From the NCBI RefSeq assembly GCF_003265705.1, contig NW_020312817.1:31583820-31647819 (forward strand): 64,000 nt of DNA. The letters run 5' to 3'. How positions within the stretch are numbered: position 1 is the first letter of the stretch; the number at the start of each line of letters is the position of its first letter. The notes below the pieces were generated by a model that saw only the letters and a program-made list of their open reading frames with translations, did no database searches and was not told the origin of the DNA. Shown here in pieces: positions 11,016-22,539 of this stretch. This stretch comes from Callorhinus ursinus. Its lineage: Eukaryota > Chordata > Mammalia > Carnivora > Otariidae. A program made the translations under genes and the position numbers.

Positions 11016-11368
11016 GGAGCACTCAGTGAAGGTCAGCTGTGTAGGACAGCACAACCTTATAAAACCATAAGAGATGGTAAATGTCACACAGGCAGGATTT
11101 CTAAGAGGAAATGCCATCCCTCTTTTCTCCCACATCTCTGGCAAAGTTGTTACTGAAAGGTAACAGGCCCAGCCAGTCATGGACCAGAGGGAAGTGATCT
11201 CCATCCAAAAGGAAGAGCATTTGACTTAACATTTGAATGAGTTGCTTAAATTCTTATGAAGGAGTAGTGTGAGAGAAAAGGCAAAGAAAGAGAGGGGATG
11301 GGTGAGGACCGAAGGAACAAGAGAAGAGGAGGTGGTGCCTGAGGTTAATGTGATAATTGCTATTTTAT
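11016..11368. other. unassigned noncoding sequence
   Basis: No repeat recognised. A purine-rich stretch lies at 11268-11338. Confidence 0.45.
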
Positions 11369-11384
11369 GATAAAATGCATTTCT

Positions 11385-11582
11385 TTTTTTTCTTAAGATT
11401 TTATTTATTTATGTGACAGAGAGAGAGAATGAGAGATAGAGAACACGAGAGGGAAGAGGGTCAGAGGGAGAAGCAGACTCCCCACTGAGCGGGGAGCCCG
11501 ATGTGGGACTCGATCCCGGGACTCCGGGATCATGACCAGAGCCGAAGGCAGTCGCTTAACCAACTGAGCCACCCAGGCGCCC
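11385..11582 (-). mobile_element. Can-SINE, full length, with perfect target duplication
   Basis: Read on the minus strand it starts GGGCGCCTGGGTGGCTCAG near 11582 and ends in AAATAAATAAAATCTTAAG and poly(A) at 11385. Exact copies of GATAAAATGCATTTCT lie on both sides (11369-11384 and 11583-11598). The perfect 16-base target-site duplication and near-consensus body make this the best candidate for a recent insertion. It is the only clearly minus-strand Can-SINE in the window. Confidence 0.98.
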
Positions 11583-11598
11583 GATAAAATGCATTTCT

Positions 11599-11965
11599 AA
11601 GCAGCTTCTAACCATTTTATCAAGAAGGAGGAAAGAATTAGCTAACTTATGTTCCACTTACAGAAATGCATGTGTATTTTCTCTGAGTTTGTTTAAAAAT
11701 TAGGCATTGCATGTTTTTAAATATATGGATATATTCTGGGCATGCACATTCCATCCAATATCATCTTGCTGCCTCTCTTCCTTGTATCCTTGCTTTTCTT
11801 ACCAGCTTCAGGCTCAGAGCAGATACCACACCTGGTGGTTTGACACCAGCTGCTGGTGACCACACATGAACCTGTCAACTGTTGTGGAACCGCAGAGCAA
11901 CTCAGAGTCTAAGACTAGTCCAGGCAGGCGGGCAGCTGCCACAGTCTGATGCATTAAAGCCGCAA
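11599..11965. other. unassigned noncoding sequence
   Basis: No repeat or exon recognised. Confidence 0.4.
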
Positions 11966-12058
11966 GTGGCTAACACATGAGCTCTGGTTCCAGATGTCCT
12001 TGGTTCACATTTTGACTCCATCATTTCCTAGATGTGTGACCTATGGCAATTACTTCCT
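11966..12058 (+). mobile_element. MIR fragment
   Basis: GAGCTCTGGTTCCAGATGTCC, TTTGACTCCATCATTTCCTAG and ATGTGTGACCTATGGCAATT match the MIR head and start of the core. Confidence 0.75.
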
Positions 12059-12124
12059 TTTCTTTTGTCTATTCCTTTTTTTCTTTTAATCTATCTAGAG
12101 CTCAGGTTGAAATCTACCAAACTA

Positions 12125-12310
12125 GGGGCACCTGGGTGGCTCAGTCGGTTAAGCATCTGCCTTCAGCTCAGGTGATGATCGAGCCCCGCTTCCTGCTCAG
12201 TGGGGAGTCTGTTTCTCCCTCTCTCTCTGCTGCTCTCCCTGCTTGTGCTCTCTCGCTCGCTCTTTCTCTCTCTCTCTCTCAAATAAATAAATGAAATCTT
12301 AAAAAAAAAG
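12125..12310 (+). mobile_element. Can-SINE with internal deletion
   Basis: Head GGGGCACCTGGGTGGCTCAG and tail CAAATAAATAAATGAAATC are intact. The central CCAGGGTCCTGGGAT block between GATGATC and GAGCCCC is missing, as is part of the following GCATCGGGC segment. The loss lies just upstream of the box B-like region. Confidence 0.93.
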
Positions 12311-12356
12311 CAAAGTAAAACATTGAATGACACCCATGGAAGAACCACTAACCCAA

Positions 12357-13030
12357 TTTTTTTTCAAAAAATTTTCATTGTAGTAAAATACATATAACCT
12401 AAAAGTTACCATCTTAACCATTTAAGCGTACGGTTCAGTGGTAGTAAGTACATTCATACTGTTGTGTAGCCATCACCACTATCCATCTCCAGAGCCCCTC
12501 ATCTTGCAAAACTGAAACCCTATGCCCATGAAACAATAACTCCCTATTATCTCTCCCCACCCCCCGCCCCAACCTCTGGCAACGACCATTCTTTCTGTCT
12601 CCATGATTTTGACTATTTTAATTACCTCATATAAGTGGAATCATACACTATTTGTGTCTTGGTGATTGGCTTATTTCACTCAATGTCCTAAAGTCTCATC
12701 CATGTTATAGCATGCATCAGAATTTCTTTCCTTTTTAAGGCTGAATAATATTCCATTTTATGTATCTACCATATTTTGCTTATTCGTTCATCCATCAATG
12801 GACACTTGGGTTGCTTCCAATGCTGCTATGAATGTGGGTGTACAAATATCTCTTCAAGACTCTACTTTCAATTCTTTGGAGTATACATCGAGAAGGGGAA
12901 ATTGCTGGATCACACGGTAACTCTATTTTTAACTTTTTGAGGAACTACCACACTGTTGTCTTCAGTGGCCAATCCAGTTATTATTACCCTGTCCATCATC
13001 ACCATGTTTTCACAACATACTTATAAAAAT
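12357..13030 (-). mobile_element. old L1 (L1M) antisense: 3' UTR and ORF2 C-terminal region
   Basis: The T-rich start is the reverse of an A tail. Then come AAATACATATAACCTAAAAG, GTTCAGTGGTAGTAAGTAC, CCATCACCACTATCCATCTCC and ATAAGTGGAATCATACAC, which are L1M 3' UTR in reverse. Further right, GGCTGAATAATATTCCATTTT, TCATCCATCAATGGACACTTGG and GGGAAATTGCTGGATCACAC are the reverse of the ORF2 C-terminal coding region. Small deletions have broken the frame. This is one of the longer L1 pieces in the window. Confidence 0.93.
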
Positions 13031-14455
13031 TAGAGCCACCATTTATCATACCAAACAGTGTGCTTTTAAAGATGTATCTGAAATAACAGTGCACTGTTTA
13101 GACTTGAGTCCTCTTAAACAGCTTGATACCATGTGGAGTCAGGTGTTCTCTGGGCCAAATCATTTCCCTGCCAAACACTGCAATATGCCTAGCCCTCTCA
13201 TTATATGAGGTTCCCATATGATTTCTCCACCTTCTCTCTAAGATTCAGAATGTTTGTATATAGAGACCATCAGGATCCAACCAAATCACCTGAGAAATAG
13301 GCAACAGACAGCTAGTATTACTTTCAAATTACAGACTGAGAAGCTGAGATACACAGAAAGAAAGAAAGCTGTTCTGCAATTTGGAAAACCATGTGCAATG
13401 CTATAAAAATGTCTCACCGGACTCTTGACCACATAAATTATTATTTTTATTGCCCTCTCCCTAGATGAGATACAGATTAGTTTGAGAGAGTTGTTTATAG
13501 TTTGGCAAGCTATTAAGTAAAAGAACCTAATTTCAATTCTCCATTCTGGTGAGTGGTAGGAATAAAGGGAATTTAGGGAAAGAAGAAATGATAAGCATGG
13601 GAAGGAAATGTTACACCTAAAAGTTTTGTTTAGAAGCCTACTGGATAGTCCGTGCATTTAATTTATCCAAGCATGGGTGTGGGGTCAGGTGGAATGGGGT
13701 TGAATTCCTAAGCTGCTATTACGTTAATGTTAGTTCTCACAACCCCCTTTCCACAGTAAGCCTGGGACTGACGTAACAGTTTAATGAGTTAATGCGTGAC
13801 TAGGGTGTCACAAAGAAGAGGTCACAGAAGCAGAGGAAAGAAAAACAACTAACTTCTTCCATCTTTCTCAATGTTTCTTGCTCTCTCTCTGTTGTTCTCA
13901 TCCATTTTTCATGCCATCCCATTTCCTCTTTCTTCCCTTTCATTTCCTCATTTTGGGACAGTGAGAGGTCACAGTCGTGCTGCCAACAGTTGCAACACTC
14001 CCAGCGGTCATGGCAGCCACAAAGCTCGACCCTGTCTCGCAGCCTTGAGGGAGTGTGTGTCTGGAACTGTGCAGGGGGCCCCTACTTGTCCTGTAGATCC
14101 TTCGCTTTAATTTTGTTCACAATGCCTTTTGTCAAAGATCATTGAAAATTTAAGGGTGCAAAGTCTAATCAAGTCAGTCTTTTCTTTATGGCTTCCAGGT
14201 TTGTGTCTTAACTTAGGAAGACCTTCTCAATACTAAGATTATATAGTTAAGCAGATATATCATATTTCTGTAAACAGAAATTTCAGCAAACTGACACACT
14301 GGAAACAGGGCTATCTCATCACATCTGCACGTGTGGATATTGTGCATGTGCTTGGACTCTAAGATTTAGTCTCCCCAAAAAAGTGCCCAGAGTTATCTTT
14401 CCTCCTGGCTCCTTTACTCACTCCCTGCCCTCAGCTCCCACCCCATTTCATCTTA
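13031..14455. other. unassigned noncoding sequence
   Basis: No repeat recognised. A 123-codon minus frame at 13286-13657 and a 79-codon plus frame at 13871-14110 lack protein-like composition or recognisable domains. Confidence 0.45.
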
Positions 14456-14459
14456 GGGT

Positions 14460-14945
14460 AAGGGAACATTCCGTTGCTACAACCATAAACTCACTCAGAC
14501 TAACTTAAGTAAATGGGAATTGCTTGTCCGTTTGTAAGGGAATATTATGAAACCTGATTTTGAGAATTATTCCTGTGGCACTGAAGAGATAGGGTTCCCA
14601 GGCAGCTACCCTTCTTCTTTTCTCTCATTTTTCTTTGTCCCTGAGCATTTGCCCCTTTCTTCTCTTTACTCCAGCTTCCTTCATTTACACATGACTTAAG
14701 ATGGCTACCCGCCCCCCTCACACCTAGAGCCACAGGTCTTATGGGTTCAGCACCTCTAGACAACTAACAGCTTCCAGGCTTTTTGTATCCCAACTCCAAG
14801 ATCAAGCCATCTGATTGGTTTAAGGCAGGTCAGATGTCCATGCCTGGTTCAATTACTGATGGCGAGGGGCATCAGTCATGTGGTTGCCCCTTAGAAACAG
14901 TGGGCTAGGTAAGCTTCTAGAAGAAGGGAGTGTGGCAGGGAGGAA
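14460..14945 (+). repeat. ancient dispersed repeat, family not named (copy 2 of 3)
   Basis: CATTCCGTTGCTACAACC, TTACTCCAGCTTCCTTC, AGATGGCTACCCGCCC, ATCTGATTGGTTTAAGGCAGG and GTCCATGCCTGGTTCAATTAC match an old mammalian interspersed repeat also seen at 5040-5440 and 62970-63145, all in the same orientation. This is the longest of the three copies. Confidence 0.5.
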
Positions 14946-15534
14946 ATGACTGCTATAACTAGTCTAGTTCCCACATCCATATTGCTCTGTGACTTCTGTT
15001 CCCCTTCAAGTCTGTCCTTGATGTTGTCTCTGACTGGATTTTGTTTCTACCCATGATAGGATTTATACCAGATCCAGGATCTTTTCAGGATGCACTGTGG
15101 TCCCCTTGACCAGGGGAAGCTCTGATCTACCATTGCATCCTCCTGGGAGTCGGGGTCGGGGGGACAAAAAAACCCTGGGCTATAGATGGAGAAAGATGAG
15201 TAATTCCAGCAGCTCTGGCCCTGGGCACCTCTGACAACTGTCTCACCACCACGCAGGCCACCAATGGGGGTGGGTGTTGGAAGAGTGTAGAAAGGCTACT
15301 TCAGTCCATTTCTGTTTCTTCTTTCTTCTGCACATTACTCTTGTTACATGGCTGGTGGCGTGTGGTGGTGGCAACGAGCAGAAAAAGATGAATTTAAGAG
15401 GTGCTTCTAGAATTCTCTTCATAGAGTCAATATAGTCTTAATAAGTTTTCTTCTGAGAAATCTTTTCCATTTTTTTGCAACCAGACTAAGGATTTGGTAT
15501 AAATGGAAGGAGAGGATATGGTGGAACTGTAATC
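14946..15534. other. unassigned noncoding sequence
   Basis: No repeat recognised. A G-rich run (GGGAGTCGGGGTCGGGGGG) lies at 15146-15164. Confidence 0.45.
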
Positions 15535-15645
15535 AGTTACACAGCTTTCATGATGCTGTATTTCTTTATCTATAAAAGAGGGAACTCTCTGCTTGGTGAT
15601 AGAAGATCTTTTGAGATCCCACTAACTCCAAAATGATGTTGTTAT
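15535..15645 (+). mobile_element. MIR fragment
   Basis: ATTTCTTTATCTATAAAAGAG, GGTGATAGAAGATCTTTTGAG and TCCCACTAACTCCAAAATGATG are a diverged MIR 3' half. Confidence 0.55.
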
Positions 15646-16669
15646 ATTAGTATTATTTACAACTTACAAATAATTTATTCAATGTGCCACTTTTTAGCAC
15701 ACCAAAGAATATTCATTGCTGAAATGTGCTTTGGAAAAAAATCGAGGGCTAATATTGAGACAAAATACATATGGAAATTTTGTTAAAATGTCTTTCTCCT
15801 CCACTTTGCCTGTTTTTAACCAACCACCTTCCTCCAGAATATTCCTCCAGAGTATAAAATGCTTCATCAGCACGAGAGAAGAGCAAATGTTTGTAGTGAT
15901 TCTCCATATGGAGGCTGTTATATAATCACCACAAGGCACAGTTGGGTTTGAAAACCTCGTCCCACACCAGTTTTAAGCACTGACCCAGATTCTGTGGCTA
16001 ACACAGGAATTGGCACTGATGAGTTTGGAAAAATCAATCATCCTCTTCTAACACATGGTTCTTTGGGGAAAATATGATAGGATAGTGACAGTTAACCTGC
16101 AATAATTTGTAGAAACTCAAGGTTCAGGCGTGGCAAATATGCAGGAGCTTAGGAGGGTTTAAGGTTATCTGGTGTCTTCTGAGCCACTGTGGGTGGAAAT
16201 AGTTTGCAGTTTTGTCGTTTGGGCCACCTCTGATTGAAGGTGCAGGCCCATTCCATGGAAGTTCTGAATCACATAGGCCCGAATATAATCACAGCTGCAT
16301 CCACGTCAAAGTGACTGGTAATAGGCTTACCAGTATTGGTAACTGGATTCATTATACATGAAACACAAACATGAATCACTTATTCTTTTTCTTTTTCTTT
16401 TTATTTTAGAGTGGCCTCCAAATAGTCAAGATTTCCTACTGTAAGAACCTTCCATTCTAACTCCACGGAATGTGCAAGATGAAGACGCCGATGCCCAGAA
16501 CACTAAAGGCTTATGACATCTCCATCGACTGCCCTGGTTTTGCTCATCAGAAGCCAGGGATGCCTAGATGCTAAAGAGAGATGGCCTCCCTTTCCCATTG
16601 CTGCCAGGGGCATTGGCTGAAAGCAAAGATAATCTCTGGCCCTCAGAAAAAACTGCCCTTACTCTGAAG
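15646..16669. other. unassigned noncoding sequence
   Basis: No repeat recognised. A polypyrimidine run ending in AG at 16409, followed by GTAAGA at 16441, imitates splice sites around a 31-base segment. It is unsupported and treated under rejected items. Confidence 0.4.
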
Positions 16670-16849
16670 CAGGGGCCAGCAGTCTCTGTAAAGGGCCAAG
16701 TCCTAAATATTTTTTGCCTTTGCAGGGCTTTCAGTCTCTGTGACTTAACTCTGCCATTTGCAAGCAGTCATTAGACAAAATATTTATATGAATGGGCATG
16801 GTCAGACTTGGCCCGCGACCCACAGGCTGCAGTTCACCAGCCCCTACAA
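16670..16849 (+). mobile_element. hAT-Charlie-type nonautonomous DNA transposon
   Basis: The left end CAGGGGCCAGCAGTCTCTG and the right end, whose reverse complement starts near GTAGGGGCTGGTGAACTGCAG, form terminal inverted repeats. Inside, GTAAAGGGCCAAGTCC, TAAATATTTTTTGCC and GGCATGGTCAGACTTGGCCCG are family landmarks. It has no transposase and depended on an autonomous relative. Confidence 0.8.
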
Positions 16850-18840
16850 GAGACAAACCCTTTATGAAACAGAGTTCTATGCTTGAAAATTGGTGCAGAA
16901 AATAAGGGAAGGCAAACTTTACACAGCTGTTATCATGTCCCTCCTAAATGACTTGTGTCACTGTGGGTCCCCAGGAAGGTCTTGGGCACGAGCCACATGT
17001 TGGCCTTGGGCAGAGAGGGCTATTGGAGTGGGAGTCAGAGGAGGGGTACATTGTGCCCCTCAGAGCCTCACCCTCCAGACTGTGGCCTTGGTCTCCTAAG
17101 TCCGCCGACTAGAAGCACAGGAGCCACAAAGCCCCTGCCAGGCTATGGCCCCTGGGCCTGGGGTGGGCATGCACTGCGGACGTTTAGCTTGGGTCTGGTA
17201 CAGAGGCAAGAGTGCTAAGTGACACTCAGTCAACACCTTTCAAATATCATGTCTCTTACTTGTGTTACCAGATGTGTATCATCGTCCTTTCTTAAAGAGA
17301 AACAATATGAGCCTTTTCCTGCCAGCTCAGGCTGTATCAGACACCAGTTTTCAAAGTATGATCTTGACCTTACTGTAAGCGGACAGCTGTGCCCTTTTGT
17401 GTCTCTTCTTCAAACTGCCTGACCCTGGCTCTGCCCCACAGTGACCTAAGCTCTCCTGAGCACTTGTATGCAGGAAGACTATCATCTGTCCACCTGGCCC
17501 CACCAAGGACCCATGCTGCCTCTCTTCTTCCTACATGGGCTGGGGGAATACCCCCTGTTTGGGACCTCTCTCCTGGGGTTCACATTCCCACTCAGTTCAG
17601 AAAAGCCACAAAATAGCAAGTATGTGGGCCAGTTTGACATGGATCCTTTCAGAGAACGTCCTGGAAGCTTCCATGTTTCAAAACATTTTCAGCAAGTTTT
17701 CACTGAATCTTTTAAATTATTGCCACAGGGAAGCCCCTAAAACTAAAGCTGGGGTTAAGGAGCCTAGACAGAGGCTTCTCTCAATGTGTGTTCTTTTCCA
17801 AACAGGCCGAAGGAACAGAACCCTGGGCAGGTACTATATGAACGATGCCCAGAGAGGCAATAAAAAGAGTGAACCTCTATAGTATTAGTGGAGGATGAAA
17901 GAGGTTGGAAATTCCCTGTAAATTCATTTTTTTAAGGCTCATTATTTACTTTTAAAGGACAGTTTGTGCAGGACAGGACAGGAACGTACTGACCTATCCT
18001 TCCTCTGGCTGGCTGCCTTCCTGATGACTGTAGATATGAACGCCCCCAGCGGGGTACTGGTAAGCCACCCAGTGGAAGCACAAATTGGAAAATACAAAAA
18101 AAAATGAGCTTCCTCAAGCCCTGGAATTCACCAGCATCATGAATATGTAAGATGCAACAGTTCATTAATAGGCTCCGAGACATTGCAGATGCTGAGCGTG
18201 GGGGGTGTGGGTGAGCACCATTGACGCAAAAGTTAGCATGGGCAGTACACTTTGCCAAACTCCGGGGGCCCGCCTGGTTTATGGTACACATGGTGGGGCT
18301 TGCAATGGGGCTGGGCAGAGGCCAGGGAGAGCTCAGTGACCTGGAGTTGGGGAGAACAAGACAAAACTGAACAGATGCCTCAGAATTCAGGATGCAGAGC
18401 CATGTGTTTGAGAAATGTGAGTCTGTGTTGTGAGTCCTCTCCAGCTGAGGTCCTGGGGTCCCCACAGAAGCAGGGTGATGTCAGCAAAGAGGGGCCAGGA
18501 ATGCCAATCTGACTATAAAATTTAACAGATGCTCATAGGCCAAGGGTTTCAAGGTTTTAGGCAGTGGAGCTAAAGGCCATGCAGTTCACTACAGCACTGA
18601 GTTCCAGTGCCTTGTTCTGGGACCCACAGACCATGAGACTTCCCTGAGGTCCTTCATATGGTGCAAGTGTCAAGCCTCTTCTGAAGACCTGCCTTTTCAT
18701 GCATTCTCCTGTCCATTCTCTTGGTTTTCAAGGCAACAGAAGTTTATAGGCGAACTTTTTTTAGAAGTATAGCATTTATACAAGCAGATGTTCATATTCT
18801 CTTGTGTCATATCAAGAAGCTAGAAGAGATCAGAGATTAC
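16850..18840. other. unassigned noncoding sequence, somewhat G+C-richer
   Basis: Two kilobases without a recognised repeat. Frames of 115 codons (17535-17882, plus) and 177 codons (17932-18465, minus) are present, but they have no recognised domain and several shorter frames overlap them on both strands. An acceptor-like sequence at about 17790-17805 is unsupported. Confidence 0.4.
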
Positions 18841-18878
18841 TGGATGGTGGTGGTGGTGGTGCTGGTGGTGGTGGTGGT
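18841..18878. repeat. (TGG)n trinucleotide repeat
   Basis: GGTGGTGGTGGTGGTGCTGGTG and continuing TGG units, with one GCT interruption. Confidence 0.95.
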
Positions 18879-19380
18879 TCAGAATATGCCCTTAAAGCTG
18901 TCACAGATCTGACACCCAAGAAACATTGGGAGGCAAAAGAGAGGTAGATTCCAGAGTTCAGGCTTTGCAGTCTTCCTACTGGAGGTCTGATGGCCTTTCC
19001 TCTTTCTACTCCCCAAGATATGGCAGAAGAGCCCCTTCCATGTTGCCCCAGTCCTAATTTAATTGGATCTGATTAACCACAGTGCAATGACACAGCAATG
19101 GGGCTGTCAGAGGCCCAGGAAAGGCTTTGCTCTCTCTCATCATGCTGCAGATTTTTGCTATTGTTCCTGACAGGGATTCCAGAGAGCTCTTCTGCTGGCC
19201 TTTCCAATTCTCCAATGAGGTCCCTTATCTAATGGGTCTGAGGAAGTGGGAGGCAGGAGGGCTTCTTCCGGGAATCTTGTTTTCTTCAGAGTTGATGGAC
19301 TAACCTCTTCCATGGAGTTAGTTACAGGCAAATTCACAATTGCACTCAACGTTGTGAATACCTGTGGAGGTGAGTAGCTC
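18879..19380. other. unassigned noncoding sequence
   Basis: No repeat or exon recognised. Confidence 0.4.
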
Positions 19381-19398
19381 AAAAATAGCCACTCTTCT

Positions 19399-19584
19399 GG
19401 GGCGCCTGGGTGGCTCAGTTGGTTAAGTGTCTGCCTTCAGCTCAGGTCATGATCCCAGGGTCCTGGGATTAAGCCCCATGCCAGATGGGGAGCCTGCTTC
19501 TCCCTCTCCCTCTGCTGCTCCCCCTGCTTCTGCTTGCTCTCTCTCTCTCTCTCTCTATCAAATAAATAAATAAATAATCTTAAA
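19399..19584 (+). mobile_element. Can-SINE, full length
   Basis: Starts GGGGCGCCTGGGTGGCTCAG and ends CAAATAAATAAATAAATAATC plus A tail. The flanks AAAAATAGCCACTCTTCT (19381-19398) and AAAAATAGCCATTCTTCT (19585-19602) are a target duplication with one mismatch, so this is a clean retrotransposition product. Confidence 0.97.
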
Positions 19585-19654
19585 AAAAATAGCCATTCTT
19601 CTGGGCTATAGGCTTTTGAAGGAAAGAGATGATGGAAAAAAACATGGATTAGCA

Positions 19655-19880
19655 CAAAGTAGCGAAGATACTCTGCCTTGAGGTCAAACACACTCATACT
19701 TAAAGCTGGTTCTGGTACTTGTAGAAGTGACCTAATGCTAATGAACCCCACAGAGAGTCAGTATGCTCATTGATAAAAATAATGCATGCTTCTGAGTTGC
19801 CATGAAGTCTTACTAGAAAGTGCCCGGCAGGCACTGCTGTAGGAAGTGCTCAGTGCAAAGCAGCTGTTGTCGGCTCAATT
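19655..19880 (+). mobile_element. MIR
   Basis: CTTGAGGTCAAACACACTC, AGAAGTGACCTAATGC, CAGTATGCTCATTGATAAAAATAATGC and AAGTGCTCAGTGCAAAGC follow the MIR consensus over most of its length. Confidence 0.65.
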
Positions 19881-20433
19881 TTCATTCAGTTTAGGCACTC
19901 ATCTAGAACTGAGGGCCACTGGGGCTATTCAGTTGCTCTGTGAGCAAAAGATAAGTTGTTTCTCAGGAGTGTTTTAAATTTCTAAATTAAATACTTGGGG
20001 TGTGGGAGGCTACCACTTGTGTTTAATTTTCTTGTTTTGTATGAAACTAAAAACTAAAAAATCAGCTCTTTTGTTTGTGGCAGGATTTCATCTCCAATTT
20101 GTTTTTAAAATGCTCTTTGTAACATGGACATGGCCAAATAGGTTTTCCTTGTTTTCAAAAAAGTAAAAGATAAAAGCACTCTTTTTCGTTTGAGACCAAT
20201 CATATTGGAACTTTGGGGCATGTAAATTATTTTTTTCAGAAATGTGGATTTAGGGTAGGAGGAAGGTGGGGAAAGAAAGGGTTCAGTGAAAATCTATTTG
20301 TCCCCTGGTGGCTCCCTGGAGATGGGCCCCAGCATGTCTGTGACATAGTAACTCACTGACTTCCTCTCTCCTTAGCTTTTGTGATTCACAGTAAGGAGTC
20401 ATCCTAAATTATTCTTCATGAGGACTCTGGACA
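19881..20433. other. unassigned noncoding sequence
   Basis: A+T-rich, with no repeat recognised before the polypyrimidine tract. Confidence 0.4.
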
Positions 20434-20730
20434 TTCTTCCTTTCCTTCCCTTCCCTTCATTTCCATTTCCTCCCTCCCCTCCTCTTTCCTTCCCTTCCCT
20501 TCCCTCTTTCCCTCTTTCCTTCCTCCCATCCATCCTCCCTTCCTTCCTCCCTTCCATCCTCCCTTCCTTCCTTCTTCCTTCCCTTCCTTCCTCTCTTCCT
20601 TCCTTTTTATCCTTCCTCCCTTCCTCCCTTCCATCCTCCCTCCCTCCCTTCTTTTCCTTCCTTCCTTCCTCCCTCCCTTCCTCCCTCCCTTCCTCCCTCC
20701 CTTCCTCCCTTCCTTCCTTCCTTCCTTTTT
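20434..20730. repeat. polypyrimidine (CTTCC/CCTT)n tract
   Basis: About 300 bases of almost pure C/T on the plus strand, built from TTCC, CTTCC and CCTCCCTT units with a few isolated purines (CATCC). Apparent frames of 60-112 codons through it (serine/proline/leucine or glycine/arginine/glutamate repeats) are artefacts of the simple sequence. Confidence 0.98.
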
Positions 20731-20850
20731 ACAAATACTGTGGCCACAGATGCTAGCTTATCTGCCCTTTTCTTGTACACTAAACACACATTATGAGAGA
20801 CTGTGTTCAGGTTTTGCCCCCATCTCTACCCCTCTTTACAGCAAAACTCC

Positions 20851-21218
20851 TTGCCTTAGCTTGGGCTGCTATAACAAATTCCATCAAGTGGGTGGCTTAT
20901 GAACAACAGACATTTATTTCTCACAGTTCTGGAGGCTGGAAGTCTGAGGCCAGGACACCAGCACAGTCAGGTTCTGGTCAGGGTGCTCTTCCGGGTTGCA
21001 GACTGCCGACTTCTGTCCTCACACGACAGAGAGCAGGGGGAAGAAGCAAACTCTCTTGTGAATCATAAGGGCACTCATCCCATTCATGAGGGCACAACCC
21101 TCATGACCTCATCTGATCCTAACCTCCCAAGGGCCCCACTTTCTAATACCATCACATGGTGGGGGAGAGCGTTTCCGCATATGAATTTCAGGGGAAAACA
21201 GACATTCAGCCCACAACA
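20851..21218 (-). mobile_element. MLT1-type LTR (ERVL-MaLR), about full length
   Basis: Read in reverse this is a complete solo LTR. The plus strand shows the 3' end as TTGCCTTAGCTTGGGCTGC and TGGGTGGCTTATGAACAACAG, then ATTTATTTCTCACAGTTCTGG (reverse of the polyadenylation region), TGTCCTCACACGACAGAG, GGGCACTCATCCCATTCATG and finally CATATGAATTTCAGGGG near the 5' end. The length of about 368 bases fits MLT1 LTRs. No internal retroviral sequence flanks it, so it is a solo LTR. It is non-coding. Confidence 0.9.
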
Positions 21219-22345
21219 CTTCTGTTGTCTATAATTGCTATCTTTAATTCCTCTCCTGTGTGGGGCTTTGAGGGTTGTGGGGAAAGCCTGGTCTTTTCCA
21301 AGACCTATCTGTGGTGCCTTTAGCAAAAAGAAGCATGGGGTCCTTGGACACGAGGACCCCTATGTCACAGGGCATGCTCATCTGGGTGACAAGCCTTTAG
21401 ACTCCCTCAGTTCACTCTTATGGAAGGTGAAGATGTGCATTTTAGGTCTCCAAATTTACTGGCCCTTGGCTTTAGGCAGTGGCCGATTCACCATCTACAC
21501 AGCGGGGAGAGTCATCAGAGACAAAAGGCAGATCGTTGCCTGAGCCCTGGTGCCTGCACACTCATGATTCTTTCTCCCTCCTTCTGGATCTCCCTTCTTC
21601 CTGGCTATTGGCACTACCCTTGCATCTGGCCTGGTGTCTGTTTCTTCTTTAAGTTCTCACAGATCTGCTTCATGTATTTTGAAGCTCTGTTATCAGGAGC
21701 ATATACCTATAGAGTTGTTATATCTTTTTGATTAATCGACTCCTTTATCATTATAAAATGCCCTTTAAAAAAATGTGGTAATACTCCTTGGCTTTACCAA
21801 ACTTCAATCTCTGACTCCTCATCTCAGCAAGATGGCAGAGCTCTGTTTGGGCTGTCCCTCCCTTTGCAGCAAACTGCAAACTGCCTCCAGACAGGAAGCA
21901 GGGGTTCTCTTGATTTGTTCTCTAATCACTGCAAATTGTGCCTGCTGCCCAACGTTTGAACTTTGTTTCATATATTTCATATAGTCATCCCATATTCTAA
22001 TAAGTAAGGCTGGAAGTGAGTATCTATTTTTCTTTTACTAGGTAAATTAAAGTTTTTCATACTTACTGATGTGACTGGTATTTTTGGACCCAACTTTGTC
22101 ATATTATGTTGTCATTGCTATGAACATTGTGTCATATTTACTGAGTTCATTATTTTACTTGGCGTACTTTCTTTACTTTTTGGGAAAATTTCTTTTGGTA
22201 TTAAGAAAAAATTTTTATTTTTTTTCTAGTGATTACCTTTATAGTGTTTTTAATTGCTTTTGTTTTAAAATTATTGATTTTATTTTTCAAAAATAAAATT
22301 TTTATTTTATTAAAAAATTAAAGCAATTTTTAAAAATTTAAATTG
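21219..22345. other. unassigned noncoding sequence
   Basis: No repeat recognised on the left. The right part (from about 22020) becomes T-rich and passes into the LINE-like block. Frames of 102 and 103 codons at 21235-21731 overlap each other in different frames and are not credible. Confidence 0.4.
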
Positions 22346-22460
22346 AGCTCAGCACTCAGCACAGCTTGAGATTCTTTTTCTTTCTTCCTCTCCCCCACCT
22401 CTGCCGCTCCCCCAATAAATAAATAAATAAAATCTTTTAAGAAATAAAAATAAAAAATAC
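22346..22460 (+). mobile_element. Can-SINE 3' part, 5'-truncated
   Basis: GAGCTCAGCACTCAGCACAGC, TTGAGATTCTTTTTC, CTCTGCCGCTCCCC and CAATAAATAAATAAATAAAATC are the middle and tail of an older Can-SINE. The tRNA-like head is absent. Confidence 0.85.
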
Positions 22461-22539
22461 ATCCTTTCTATTCCATCAGAATATACGTTTATATACCATT
22501 CTTATACCTATGTCTCTAACCTTGTATTAGCCCTTGCTC

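Noticed and set aside
16381..16446. Possible 31-base micro-exon: polypyrimidine run, AG at 16408-16409, GTAAGA at 16441
   Set aside because: The signals are short and common in A+T-rich DNA, and no partner exon is identifiable. Only transcript data could support it.
17780..17865. Possible terminal exon: acceptor-like TTCTTTTCCAAACAG and a downstream AATAAA
   Set aside because: Both motifs occur often by chance, and no coding or conserved sequence lies between them.
17932..18465. 177-codon open frame on the minus strand
   Set aside because: Mixed composition with no recognised domain, and an overlapping 86-codon frame on the plus strand.
20416..20789. Low-complexity frames (serine/proline/leucine on one strand, glycine/arginine/glutamate on the other)
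   Set aside because: They are translations of the polypyrimidine tract in several frames at once.
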